Origin: Aurifilum marmelostoma
Lineage: Eukaryota > Ascomycota > Sordariomycetes > Diaporthales > Cryphonectriaceae
Assembly: GCA_027559495.1 (NCBI GenBank)
Contig: JAMXSV010000008.1
Span: forward strand, 1,054,001 to 1,118,000
DNA length: 64,000 bases
Reading direction: 5' to 3'
This document shows, piece by piece, positions 21,756 through 33,530 of this stretch; the first letter of the stretch is position 1; the number at the start of each line of letters is the position of its first letter. The position numbers were made by a program, and so were the translations under genes. Below the pieces are notes generated by a model. It was given only the letters and a program-made list of their open reading frames with translations. It had not been told where the DNA came from and searched no databases.

Positions 21756-23494
21756 ATGGAATCGACTGCTGCTGCTGCTGCTGCTGGCGGTCCTCTCCTC
21801 GGTCGGGCAGTGCTAGAAAGAGCCGTAGACATGATGGCGTCCAACATCCACAACAAGGTCCCTCGATACCTGCAGCAGGTGCTCACATGGCTGACTGCCT
21901 GTACGGCTGCCCAACCTTTTGTGTCCGTCCCCTCTAGTGTGCCGTCCAATGCATCGGGCGTTGTCGACCCGGACTTTGCTGGCTTTGCCTTTGAGCAGGC
22001 TTCTCTGTGGAACTATGCCCTCGACGCTGACGGCAACGCAAATGAGTTTTCCATCAACCTTATTGCTGCCATCACCAGCCGTACCGGCGGAAAGCCCCTG
22101 ATAAGGCTGGGCGGTACCTCGTGAGCCTCTTTCCTCCTCCCCTTCTGTCTGAGCTGTCACGAAATAATCTTCATGCTGACCACCTCCAAAGAGCCGACTA
22201 TGCGTATTATATCGCCAACCAGACCGAGCCGGCACTCCCGCGTGCTGAGGTCTACAACTACCAGGACGTCGGGGGCACGACGATTGGGCCCTCGTACTGG
22301 GAGCTGTGCAAGATTTTTACCAACGCACAGTACATCATCCAGACGCCCATGGCCATCACCGACGTCGACGAGACAGTCCTCTGGGCAACGACGGTGGTCG
22401 ACGCGATTGGGATCGACATGATCCACTCGTTTGAGCCAGGAAACGAGCCAGACCTCTACCCAGCCACGGACCTGGGCCCTCCCACCTACCAGGGAGCACT
22501 GACCAACGAGACGTACGTGGGCAACTTCACCGCGTACGCAGCAGCCATCGCGGACGCCCTGAACCTCACCTCCTCCCAGGAGCCCTTCTTCCAGGCCTTT
22601 GACACCAGCGCCCACTTTGACGCCTCGGACGCCTGGGTTCTGGACGTCCCCACGGGCTTCAGCCTGGGCATCGACGACGATAACATTGTCAAGACGGTGG
22701 CCCACCACTACTACCAGACCGACGGCGGCAGCGCCTCGACCCTGGCGACGGGTCTGATGACGCACAGCGCCATCACGGCGCACCTCGATCTGTTCAGACC
22801 CGCCATCGACTGGCTGCAGGCCAATAAACCAGATATCCCCTACATCTTGTCCGAGATCGGCAACTCGCTCAACCCGACGCACGACTACTCGTACCAGGCC
22901 GTGCTGGGCTCGGCCCTGTGGCAGGTTGACTTCCAGCTGTACGCCCTGAGCATCGGCGTGGCCCGCTTCAACTTCCAGCAGATCATGCACAGCGGTTTTG
23001 ACCTGTGGCTGCCGCAGGCGTCGGGGACCAGCTCGCCGCAGGTATTCTCCAGCTACTACGCGCAGCCGTTCGTGGCGGATTTTGTGGGCGGCAGTGGGAC
23101 CGCGCAGGTGTCCCGGCTCGACGTCGAGGACGAGTCCACGGGCAACCTGGCCGGCTATGCGGCGTACGAGGACGGGGTGCCTGTGAGGCTGGCCTTTGTC
23201 AACCTGAACTACTGGAACAGCTCGAGCTCCACTACGGCGAGAGCCAGCCAGAACATCACGGTCAGTGTGCCGGACGGGGTCACGAGCGTGACGGTCGATC
23301 TGCTCAGCAGCCCTCTCGGCGCGGGCGGGAGTGCAGACAGCATCACGTATGCTGGCAGCCAGTGGACGTATGAGAGCGCGGGGTTGGAGGTGAAGGGGGT
23401 GCGGAATGATTCGCAGACTGTGGAGGTTGTGGACGGGTCTGTGGCTGTTACGGTGTACCAGAGCTCGGCTGTCTTGGTGCACCTGACGAGTTGA
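21756..23494 (+). CDS. GH79 family beta-glucuronidase-like enzyme, 2 exons
   Basis: Exons 21756-22120 and 22192-23494 join in phase to 555 residues. The catalytic TIM barrel starts at about VSVPSSVPSNASGVVDP and has IRLGGTSADY, the acid/base glutamate in SFEPGNEPDLY (E207) and the nucleophile glutamate in YILSEIGNSL (E343). A C-terminal beta-sandwich (from about 460) matches the GH79 C-terminal domain. Fungal GH79 enzymes release glucuronic acid or 4-O-methyl-glucuronic acid, often from arabinogalactan side chains, and are secreted. The start is uncertain. ATG 21756 gives an Ala-rich N-terminus without a good signal peptide; ATG 21833/21836 gives a weak one ending TACTAAQ; and a strongly hydrophobic leucine stretch lies in the neighbouring frame over the same CTG repeat. 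The gene is convergent with the DUF3445 gene. Confidence 0.9.
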
Positions 23495-23786
23495 ATTGTT
23501 GGATAGTGAAGACGGCATGTTTTTACATGCACAAGAATAGAGTTCATATAGGGTATTTTTTTTTTTCTTTCTCTCTCTCTGTCTCCAGAATATACTAATG
23601 CAGCTTTTCGATAAAAATAATAGTCAGCTTTGACATATGAATGAATACCTCGGACAGGTATAAAGGACGCTCATTTTCTATATTTCAGTCTGGTTCGCTA
23701 TCTTTGGAATTCACCCAAACATGCTCGTCGCCGTGACAATTATGCAACCAACCAACCACCCCCACCCCCCCCCTTCTCTTGTCCTC

Positions 23787-24999
23787 TCACCATGGATACT
23801 GTCTCGTCTCGTCCTCCTTGGACGTATCCAGCCCCCGATCAAGCTGCTTCTGATGCTCCTTGTCCAGATACTCCAGCAGCACCTCCCCATACTTGTCAGC
23901 CCCTTTATACTTCCTCACATCCGGGCCCCAGCTCCTCACAGCGCTGGCCAGCCTCCCCGGGACATAATCCTCCTGCGCAATCTCCGTGACGGGGTGGAAG
24001 TACGTGCGGATCGTGAACACCACCGCCCCCGTCCGGGGCAGCCTGCGCAGCGTCTGCCTCTCGGAGCGGAAGAAGTGGTGCTCGACGGCGCGGTTCTTCT
24101 CGGCCGTGTTCCAGCTGATGGCGGGCGAGTCCTCGGGCCCGATGCTCCAGCTCCAGGCCAGGTCGTCGTCCACCTGGACGAAGTAGTTGTTGCGCGCGTA
24201 CATGTCCTCGCACCTGAGCCGCCGGAAGAAGCTCATCATGCCCCGCTCCAGCCGCTCCCTGTACTGCGGCACCTCGCCCGACGTGTGGATCTCGGACAGC
24301 GGCATGCCCACCTTGTCCTCGAGCCGCCAGAACCCGGCGAGCAGGATGGCCCCCGCGAGGAGGTAGTACTGCCCGTCGGCCCGCTCGAACATGAGCGCCA
24401 GGTCGTCCTGCACCAGCCTGGCGCACGTGACGATGGGGTCCTCCCTGAGGGGCCGCTCCACGATGTTGAACGACTCGCCCGACCAGATGTTGTCCAGGCC
24501 GACCTCGGTGCGGCGGTACAGCGAGGGGTACCTCGCCGGCAGGTACTCGGTGAGCTCCTCCAGCAGCTCCACGGCGGCGGGGAAGGCCTCGGGCGCCGTG
24601 CGGCAGCATTTCTCTCCGCGCTCGGCGATGCGCCTGGCCTTGTCGGCGTGAAAGCGCGGGAAGTGGTTGTCCAGCTGGATCCAGTCCTCAAACTGCACCG
24701 AGCGCAGGCCCATGGTGACGTTGTATTTGGGCCCGTGCCGGAACGCTCTGTAGGGGGAGGGGCTTGGTGGTCTCGATGGACCAGTCTTGGTAGGGGGGAG
24801 GTCTGGGGGTGGTGAAGGTGCTGGGGGTCCATTCGCCTGGATCACGGCCTGCCTTGGATCTATCGGGGGTTCTTGTGCCTTGCTGTTGACTCTTTGCAGA
24901 TCTTCTTGTGTTGAGGAAGCGTGCGGCAAGCAGGGAGATGACGGCTGTGAGGAAGAAGAGGGCGTAGAGGGTGGACTTGGGGGTTGTGATAGCAGCCAT
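23787..24999 (-). CDS. Membrane-anchored DUF3445 / heme-dependent oxidative N-demethylase-like protein, apparent +1 frameshift
   Basis: ATG 24999 opens a frame with an N-terminal transmembrane anchor (TLYALFFLTAVISLLAARFL), a basic linker and the segment YQDWSIETTKPLP. The next conserved block (YRAFRHGPKYNVTMGLR) lies one frame over and continues to the stop at 23787. One base fewer in the G run 24753-24757 joins them into 403 residues. The family (DUF3445, HDOD alpha-subunit-like) includes bacterial heme-dependent oxidative N-demethylases. Visible family features are the W-rich entry segment, the NIWSGESFNIVERPLREDP region, VQDDLALMF and the histidines of a FHPVTEIAQEDY segment. A fungal substrate is not known to me. 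The anchor suggests an ER or secretory-membrane location. It follows the MFS gene on the same strand. Confidence 0.85.
24753..24757 (-). other. Homopolymer at the DUF3445-gene frame change
   Basis: Five G on the plus strand. The conserved motif pair around it is contiguous only if one base is not counted. The candidate splice sites I checked nearby either create a stop or do not restore phase. Confidence 0.78.
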
Positions 25000-25902
25000 C
25001 TTGCCTGGCAGCAAGTGGATACTTTGATACGGAGAAGAGAGAGAGAGAGAGAGACGATAGACGAGGGAGGGGTGGAGCAATAGGAGCAGAACTACTACTC
25101 AGGAACCAGCAAGAGAAGCACACAAGATATAATTATATGCTGGCAAAAGTATGTGTGTGTCGTCATGTTTATATATGTCACCTGGCAAAGGCCGTAATCG
25201 CAACGACTATCTGCAACCCAGGATCGGCAGAGTGCCAGGACTAGTACCAAAGCCCCAAGACTATGTGCCTCGCACGCCTCATGATAAGTTGTCGCCAGAT
25301 CATACGAGAGCCTGGCCTCCTCCGAGATAGGCCGCTGCCGCTGCTACTGCTTAGTTCTAATTCAATACCTGGGTACTTACTTTACTAGCACGGCCAAGCA
25401 GGCTTGGAGGGGGAAATTGGGTCGTGTGTAAGGGTGGTGGTAGTACGCGGTAGAGGAGGGAAAAACGAGGGGAAAGATAATCGACCGGCGTCAGGGCTGT
25501 GGGACGGGACGGGGAGAGATAAGCTTGCCAACAAACCAGAGCTGATGGAGCCAATGCAATCATCCAGATCCCGACATTTCTCCTTGAAGCAGGTGTACTG
25601 CTACTTATTATGCTAGTATATCGCCCGAATTATCTATAATCCCGTGTGGGGCCCTTTTTTCTATGGACAGAATGTGGCTTGCACGGGATGACCATTGTGT
25701 TCATGCGCATTGGGCAAATCTGTCCCATTCTTTTTTGTGTCTTTCTATCGTTATTGAAACCTTGAACGCCTGAAGAACTGACTCCTACTTGGTCTGTTTT
25801 TCCTACGCCTTTTCAACACACCATCGGTACTTGATGCTCATACTTTCTGGACGCCTGGATTTGTAACGAATGCCAGCAACGACCTGCAAAGCACACTTCC
25901 TC
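25000..25902. other. Spacer between MFS 3' end and DUF3445 start
   Basis: Contains a GA repeat (about 25037-25054) next to the DUF3445 start and the promoter of that gene. No gene is supported. Confidence 0.5.
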
Positions 25903-27850
25903 TCATGTCGAGAATCTCCAAGACGGATGATCATCGCCCATATTATCAGCATCCGGCTCCTGCAGCCTCCAGTCTCTGTCCCCACGGCGCCTCTTCCTAT
26001 TCTCGCGCAACACCCCCAGAAACATGACCGTGCAGGCAAGACCACACAGCCACAACAGGCCGAGGCTGGTCCCATACCCGGTCCGATACAGAGGGTGTTC
26101 CGCCTGCACGAAGATATTACTAGCCACGATCCCGCCGCAGTTGCCGAACCCAATCTGCAGTGCCGACGCGATGGCCCGCTTGTAGTGCCCGCTGACGTTG
26201 TTGGACAGCCACGCCAGCGTCACGGGCTGCGTTATGTAGCCGCCGCCGACCACGAGGAACAGGGCAAAGTACTGCACCCCGACCGAGATGTGCTGCTGGC
26301 AGAGCAGGAGCACGTAGCCCACCGTGGCCACCAGACAGCCCACCATCGTGAATGCGTATCTGTGGCGGAGCCTGTCGGTGAGATAGGCGGTCGTGATGCA
26401 CAGCGCCGCGGCCACCATGAAGATGGGGGTGCTTCGGGCTTGAGCCTGTTGGGCCTCGTAGCCTAGCTCCTGGATGATCGTGGGGACAAAGAACTTGTTA
26501 CGAAGAGATGAGGCCGTCAGCTGAAATGTGAGCCTGGCTTTTTAACCATTCCTGCAACAAAGGGGTCACGGTCTGTTGATGTGCTTTGCTTACTGATCCC
26601 GAGTACCCTGTGTTCACTACGCCCAGATACATCAGTATCCCGCAGTATATCTTCCAGTCGCTGAATGCACGTTTGCATGCTCGTCTGTTGAGGTGATCCA
26701 TCCTGGCCTCTCCGTGATCCCTTGCGAGTCGGGCCACCAGTATTGTCCGCTCCTCATCGCTCAGGAACTTGGCCGTCTCTGGCCAGTCTGCTGTGAAGAA
26801 CTTCGACAGGGCTCCCACAACCACGGTAAACAATCCTTCAATGATGAAGATCCTGATGATCCATCATTGTTAGTATCTTCCGAGTTATGGACGGCTTGGC
26901 CCAGAGAAAGTCTTTGGGCTGGGGTGGCTTTTGGGGGGGGGGGGGGAGCGGGGGGCGGGAAGCTTGCCATCTCCAGGCGTTATACCCGCCTACACCCTTC
27001 ATGTTCGCAATGGCATACGCCAGGAGCCCGGACACGCCACCGGCAAGGATAGCTGCAGAGAAGAACAGAGATAGTCGCCATTGCAGCTCGAACCGTGTAT
27101 AGTACATGCTGATCAGGTAAATACAGCCTAGATGATAGCCTTCTTAGTAGATTGATCTGGATTCATCCCTAGTATGCAGATCCTCCGGAGTGCTAATTAC
27201 TCGCCAGTCATTGCTTCATGACGTGATGATTCACTCACCAGGAAATACACCTGCCTCAAAAAGGCCGAGCAGAAACCGGCAAGCTATGAGGCCTTCGACA
27301 TTCCTGACCAGTCCTTGGCCGATAGTCGCAATACCTGAGAAGGCAACCTGAGGTTTAGTTGTTCTGTGGCCGAGAAAAGGTTGGTTCACACTGGCTCGAG
27401 ATACGACGCCAACTTACCCCAGAGGACCATGATGATGCTCAACCATGTCGAAGGAGCAATTCTTCTTATGATGAGGTTGCTCGGAACCTCGAACAGGATA
27501 TACGGGATGAAGAATACAAACAGCGCGATATTGTAGTCATGACCTGTCATGTCAAGGTCCGCGACCATGCCCTGGATCTTCGCGTTGCCTGTGTTCAAGT
27601 AATTAATCATATCAAGTCAGCTTGGACGGTCTCTAGTATCATCCCGTTGGAAGGGGGACGACCCACCGATATTTGTCCTGTCAAGAAAGGCCAAGAACAA
27701 CAAAAGCGCGATACACGGCAGCACATGACGATCGCACTTCCACCTCAGCTTCTTCTCGGTCTCGGCATCCCAGGTCACAGGTGGTCGGTCCTCCTCATCC
27801 AGAATGACCTCTGGGCATTTTTCCAACTCATCTTCTACCGTGTTTGCCAT
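25903..27850 (-). CDS. MFS permease of the Dal5 / anion:cation symporter family, 6 exons
   Basis: Minus-strand exons 27850-27667, 27588-27418, 27334-27239, 27127-26968, 26852-26594 and 26520-25903 join in phase to 495 residues. Start ATG 27850 gives MANTVEDELEKCPE; the upstream TTG extension is not needed. The hallmark LDRTNIGNAK after the first helix is typical of Dal5-type transporters (allantoate, nicotinate, pantothenate and other organic anions). Further family landmarks are FFIPYILFEVPSNLIIRR, CRFLLGLFEAGVFPG, YYTRFELQWRLSLFFS and WIFIIEG. About 12 transmembrane helices are expected in the plasma membrane. The substrate cannot be read from sequence. The fourth intron has a GC donor. No PPxY is seen, so any HulA-driven turnover would need an adaptor. 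Confidence 0.92.
26853..26967 (-). other. GC-AG intron in the MFS gene, containing a C14 run
   Basis: The upstream exon must end in TG and the downstream exon begins with G to give the conserved WRW-IFIIEG. The intron therefore begins GCAAGC and ends CAG. It is 115 nt long in this assembly and contains a 14-base homopolymer (26933-26946, G on the plus strand). Confidence 0.8.
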
Positions 27851-30800
27851 GGTAAGCGTGCCACCTTCCAGCAGAGGCAAACCTGTCCAACAAAGAATGT
27901 GTTTCGGGGGAAGAAAGATGCGGAAGTCTCTTGTGTAGAAAAAGGACTGCTGTCTGGCTGGGCTCCAGATACTTATATGGATGTCAAGCCTTCAAGCCGA
28001 ATAACCCACCGCTCTCCCGGTTTTCGGTCGCTTTTCTTCGACTTAAGAGGCGGGGGGGATACACCGAACATTCCTACAGACACTTCAAGCAAAAGCTAAA
28101 TCTACCCTTCTGCTGAATCTACCAAAAATGTGGCCTAACATCGTCCTCCTGGGGGGGACAGGGGAAAGATTGGGTTCAGCATCGCATTGCCTTACTGAAG
28201 AATGCCGCCTCCCAATCCCGCACGTTCAGCGATCCTGGCAGGTGCCTGGGCCCCAATTCATGCCAAGGCGGGGGACGAGCAGGGTGTTGATCCTGAGTGT
28301 ATGTGAGTAGTGCAGACCGGCTAATTCCCACGGCTTCTCTCCAGTAAAGCTAGTGTGATACCCCCCAAGGCCATCGGAATGGCACAGCTGCTGGGTGGAA
28401 ACGGGCGATCTTTTTCTTTGACTCGCTTGGCACCTTATGCGAAAGCAGTTCGGGGGGAGTATGGTCGCAAGGCTGAAGCTTAATACATTGGATCATCACG
28501 ATGAACGCCCGAAGTTTTGGGCTAAGAAAGCCTATTGATTTAGCCGTTGCTGCTCTATGTATTATGAAAGGCCGGCAAATGTAGATGGGAAGTACCACAC
28601 ATGAACTGTGCGGAGGGGATGCTGTGTTTCAAACTGTAGCGTTGTCAGATTAAGGGTTGTTGGCTTTGCCCAGGACAGACTATGCTAGAATGGAAAACTT
28701 GCACTGCTGTAGCCGTCGATCCCGGGATATAGAGTAGCGAAAAAGAATAAACATCCCAATTTCTCTTGACATTTTGATCAATACAGCATTGTATGAAAGC
28801 TATCAGGAGCAACCTGTCCGAGCTAACGAGTATCAGTAACAATTTATATAGCTAATAGTCGGCGTCTAATAATTAGCCCTGTCCGCGTTTTGGAATATAC
28901 TTTTTCTGTTCTCGTTCGATATTTGATTGATCGAGGAAAGCGAGAGCTTCTGTATCTGTAACCTTCGTGGGCATCATGGTACTGTAAACAGAAACTTGGA
29001 GCACAGTCAACTTCCACATCTCTGAAGGACATACCGGAGGAGGAACCTATGCGCTGATGGCTATGGCTTACTTCCCATAGTAGAGTCTTGTGATAGAATA
29101 GACACTGAACAAATCTATTCAAAGAAAGAGCCACTTCCGATGTACCGCTCATCGGTGTGCACAATCCGGTCCAATACTTTAGCTATTCACATCAGATTCA
29201 TCTATTTGTCTCGACATATATTGTGCACTTTCAAGTCGCTGTGGTTCCATCCAAGTCGTGTAGATATACGCCATCGAAGAGTTACGAAGTGGCTATCTTG
29301 GCAATCACACTTTTGGGCTTTCCATCCAGACCATCAATTGATAGTCATGCGATATGGGAAAATACGTGATTTGTGAGTTTGAACGGTAAAAGAGAATGAT
29401 CTCGATAATTGTGTGACCACATTGTCATGTCAGTGAGGCTCTGCTCCGGGACACAGTCCAGCAGATTAGGTCCATCTAGCTCGCGCGCGCCATGATGGTT
29501 TTCCTTCAGCCACCCCTCTGGAAGCTGAGCTGATCTTTTTAGATATCGCTTTCAGCCTTTGACCACTTCTGAGTCAGCATTGCCTCTGCACAATGTTATT
29601 GTACTACCTGAAGTACAGAAAAACAAGTCCATCGAGGCTCTGAATCAAAAGTGCACAAAAAGGTGGGTCACTGCCAATCCGTATAAGATGATTGGTCAGC
29701 CTGCTTTGGCCCCTTGCGGCCCGAGCAAGGCGCCACAATACATAGGATCTGAAAGTCCTCTCTGCACTGTCTAGCGTTGTGCTACCTAGGTAGAATCAAT
29801 CCAGAGCGTCGTAAGTAGAAAGGGTGGAAACATGGGACGCTCATTTGAAGGTATGTCAACTATGTGATATCACGGCTTGTGTGGCCGTTATGTGTTCAAT
29901 ATGATACCCCGTGAAAAACGTAGCAAAGTCATGAATTCGGGCGGAGTTGGGAGCGGACGAGTCTCGATGAATGCATGGCAGAGTATTCAGCTATGGAAAA
30001 AGTAGACGGGTTGATCACAGGTATCGTACACTCTATACTGCGCCATCAAGGGGGGTTGGATTGTACGCGCGTACTCGTATCGGAACCGGGTTCTGGGGCG
30101 CGCACGTCACAGCCCATGACGGCTGGCGAAGTCAGTGGGGCTATTGACGTTGGATTTTGCATGTAATTTAAGGAGCAGACAATTTACCGTATGAAGGGCG
30201 GTGTCTTTGACATAGGCGGCCCTGGTAGATTGTGGGAAGGTCAGGCTTACGTCGCGCCGCCGTGAGATGCCGGACATACTTCCAGCTTAGGTGAGCTATC
30301 AGCATGAGACGGAAGTACAAAACACGAGTCCATGGGTCTTGTTCTCGATCTTTCAAAGCAAATTTCGACGTAGAGTCTACAATTTGGGCTGTTTGTCCCC
30401 ATTTACACAATTTTAAGCAACGTGTACTACGACGTAGATGCAGGTGAACAGCGCGAAGTCTGACCGTCGCACCGATATGGGATATCAATTACTGGACAGT
30501 ATATTGATGACTGTGGGTTATCTCTTGAGGACTTGAGTATACTTCAGCCTCAAAATGGCTATGAAGTGTTGTTGCGCTGCTTGGTTATGACCAAAGCTTG
30601 TGTTTTATCGTGATTGATGGGCATCCTTCCCCGACAGGCTCATTGTGATACTAGGGTGTGGAAATAAATAAATCTCGATGGAAAAGGCATCTTTCGATTT
30701 TCATACTCCATGCTTCTCGTCTTACTAGTAGGGCCCCCGGAGAACAAGTAATCCAGCCTTCACAGGACGACATCTCATGCGTCTTCCTCGTGAGATCGGT

Positions 30801-33066
30801 CTTGCAGAGACTGCGTCGTGCAAACGTGGCTGCCAGACTCAATCGTACTTCTGGGAATGCCCCGTAACCTGTGACGCCATGAAACGACCGTAATGTGTGT
30901 CTTATCACATTACTTCATCTTCCGGCCGCGTCGTGGGAGTTCGATAGAAAACGACATGGCTTTGTAGGCGACCTCGGGAAGCAAGACTCAACCCGAGCGC
31001 TGCATTGGCCCTCCCCGCTTCTCTACAGCATCTACTCCAGTCGCTGCATGAGCCGTCACTAACAGCTCAAAACAAGATGAATCCGTCGACTTGAGTCCTC
31101 GACGCTGAAGCCACATTTGTGACGACTCAACAGAATCTAGCTGGAGAGGCCCTCAACGGAATATATCTGAGAGCGCGTGTTGGACGTCAGTGCGGTGTTC
31201 CTGTCCCAGCCTCTTTTCCCTTACCATGGCCAGGACTGTCTTGCCCGTCGTTGCTTTACCAGATTTCCGTGACGAAGCTAGAGACAAACGAGTCCAACAA
31301 ATTTCAAAAAAGAATGAAGGGGATTCCGGAGTCAAAAGACCAGATGCGCAATCTGCTCGGACCATTCGTTGTGATACCCTCAGTACTTGTCATCGGCGCA
31401 TGACACGTATCGAACTGGCCATGGTGCCTGGTCCCTATCAGCTGAATGATTGCGACAGCTGCCCCCACACGTTCCACATAGCCAGATGCTCTCACAAAAA
31501 GATGAGACCGGACTGGTCGACAATCGAGACGACGTTGTGGGAGCCGCCGCGGCAGAGAGGACCGAGTCGCGTTGCACGGCGTCCTTGGAGGACAAGAAAG
31601 ACCCTTTGTCTACGAGCCCAAGTGTATAGCATCAAAAGCTGTAGGCAATCGCACGATGCAATCCACTCGTCAAATTCCGGTGCCACATATCTCTCGGGCG
31701 CTGTGCTATAGATAGCCTGGTGTAAGAGTCAGGGCCCTCCGCACTTATGCATGCCCAATCGCAGAGCCAGGACGTCTCGAGCACCTACTTAGGTGACTGG
31801 GCAGAGGGCGATGGTTCATTCTTTGCCCGACAGCGATCTGGTCCGAGATGGACTTTTAGCAGGCGTCGAGGGCTATAGTGGGTGAAAAGGGTCAGAATGA
31901 ATGAGCTTGTAGACTCTGACGAGGTGCTGCGAAAAATACCGTGTACAGACATGGCAATACGCGGCAGGACGGTCAATCATACTGCATAGAGCTTGGGTAC
32001 TGTCACTTGATCCTCTCAGTACGCCAGAGGGAGGCCGGGAAAGGGCTGCACAGTGGGATTGGTTCATCAAGAGCTGGGTGGCTCAGCCCCCTACTCTTTT
32101 GAAAAAAAAGCTAGAGCCTCTGATGTCTGCATTGGCTCATGATCGGGCAGACCTGCGAGAGTGTGGCATCCATGGAGATACAGTATATCGGCTGTCATGA
32201 TCTACGCACCTCACTGCTTCAGTCTGCATCATTTCTAAAGCGGTGACGACCCCTCCAAGATCATTACGCGCCCCCTCATCACATATAATCCTGCGACCAG
32301 TCAAAAGTTTGTGTGTGTGAATGTGTGTGTCTGTGTCTGAATGTACGGCGACTGGTTCATCTCACATACGTCATGTTTCTGTCGACAGTAGCAACGACAT
32401 GACAGATCACGGTTGACGGGGAGGGCTAGCCAGGGCAGGCGCGTGCACCGTCAATGATGAAAAAGTCGGCAGTTTTTTGGTCTGCAAGCCATGTCTCGCA
32501 CAAATGATATTAAGGTGGTCCCACAAATACAATCATGTCTCATTGGCCGTACTATAGTATGTAAGCTCGGGTGGCGGTTGGCGGTGTGTGACCCGGGTGA
32601 GGAGTCGGGTCGTGATAGGTGGACGATGACGGCCAGATAATGCACGTGGGAACGGCATGCAGATGGTCATGACAACGAAGGGCGCACAGAGAGAGAGAGA
32701 GAGGGAGGGAGAGCGAGACACAAAGAGGGAGGATGCCTCTGCACAGACAGAGGAGAGAGAGAGAGGAGATAATGCCTAAAGTCCTGTAGGCTGGTGTGGG
32801 AAAAGCTTCGCCGGGGGGTTTTTTGGTGGGGGGGGGGGGGAGGAGGAGAGAAATGGTAAATGAGGGGGAACCCGCGGATAGTCCGATTATTCCCAGAGGT
32901 GAGAGAATCAATAATTTGCTTATTGGCTGATTGGACGATTGCATTATGCGGTGCAACCCTCCATTATTATTTTTTCCCCCTTCCTTTTTTCTTTTTCTGC
33001 CCATCTGCCCATGTCGTCAAAAGTGCCCGGCCCCCTCCCCACAAAAAAAGAAAGAGGAAAAGCCAA

Positions 33067-33087
33067 TTTTTTTTTTTTTTTTTTTTT
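33067..33087 (+). repeat. T21 homopolymer
   Basis: Twenty-one consecutive T residues; flanks are also low in complexity. Confidence 0.85.
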
Positions 33088-33360
33088 GGATCTCGGCCTG
33101 ATCTTCTGGTTTGGAGCCACGGCTGACACTTGCCGCTTTGATCATCCCACCAGGCGGGCAGCTCGGCTACTTAGCACCTAGTTTGAGAGGTGGCGCGGGA
33201 GGGCTGTGGGAAGGATTTAGAAAAACTTGGGTGGAGTTGTGTTAGTAGTCGTAATAAAATTTATATGTAGTAGCAAGATCTCTAAATAGTGGTAGCATCG
33301 GACAACCTCACACACTTGGTCGCTACAGCGTCTCACAACCCTCGCTAAAAATTGGGCATG

Positions 33361-33440
33361 GCAAGGGGAGAGGAGAAAAAGAAGAAGAAAAGAAGTAAGA
33401 GAAAGACATGAAGAGAAGGGGAAAAGGAAGGACGGAGAGG

Positions 33441-33483
<43 letters not shown>

Positions 33484-33530
33484 AGAAAACCAAAAAAAAA
33501 AAAAAAGACAAAAAGAGGGGGGAGGCAAAC
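33361..33530 (+). repeat. Purine-rich tract with GA microsatellite
   Basis: About 170 bases that are nearly all A or G on the plus strand, including a GA repeat at about 33443-33476 and an A14 run just after it (33494-33507). The serine/leucine-rich frames on the other strand are translations of this repeat. Confidence 0.85.

Noticed and set aside
22157..23518. 453-codon antisense frame opposite GH79 exon 2
   Set aside because: Mirror of a GC-rich coding exon; composition is Arg/Val/His-rich with no domain. The plus-strand GH79 has catalytic motifs.
31190..31711. 173-codon frame in the gene-poor region
   Set aside because: Open frames occur on both strands here with Arg/Ser/Cys-rich composition and no motif. 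It could be a decayed gene but cannot be supported.
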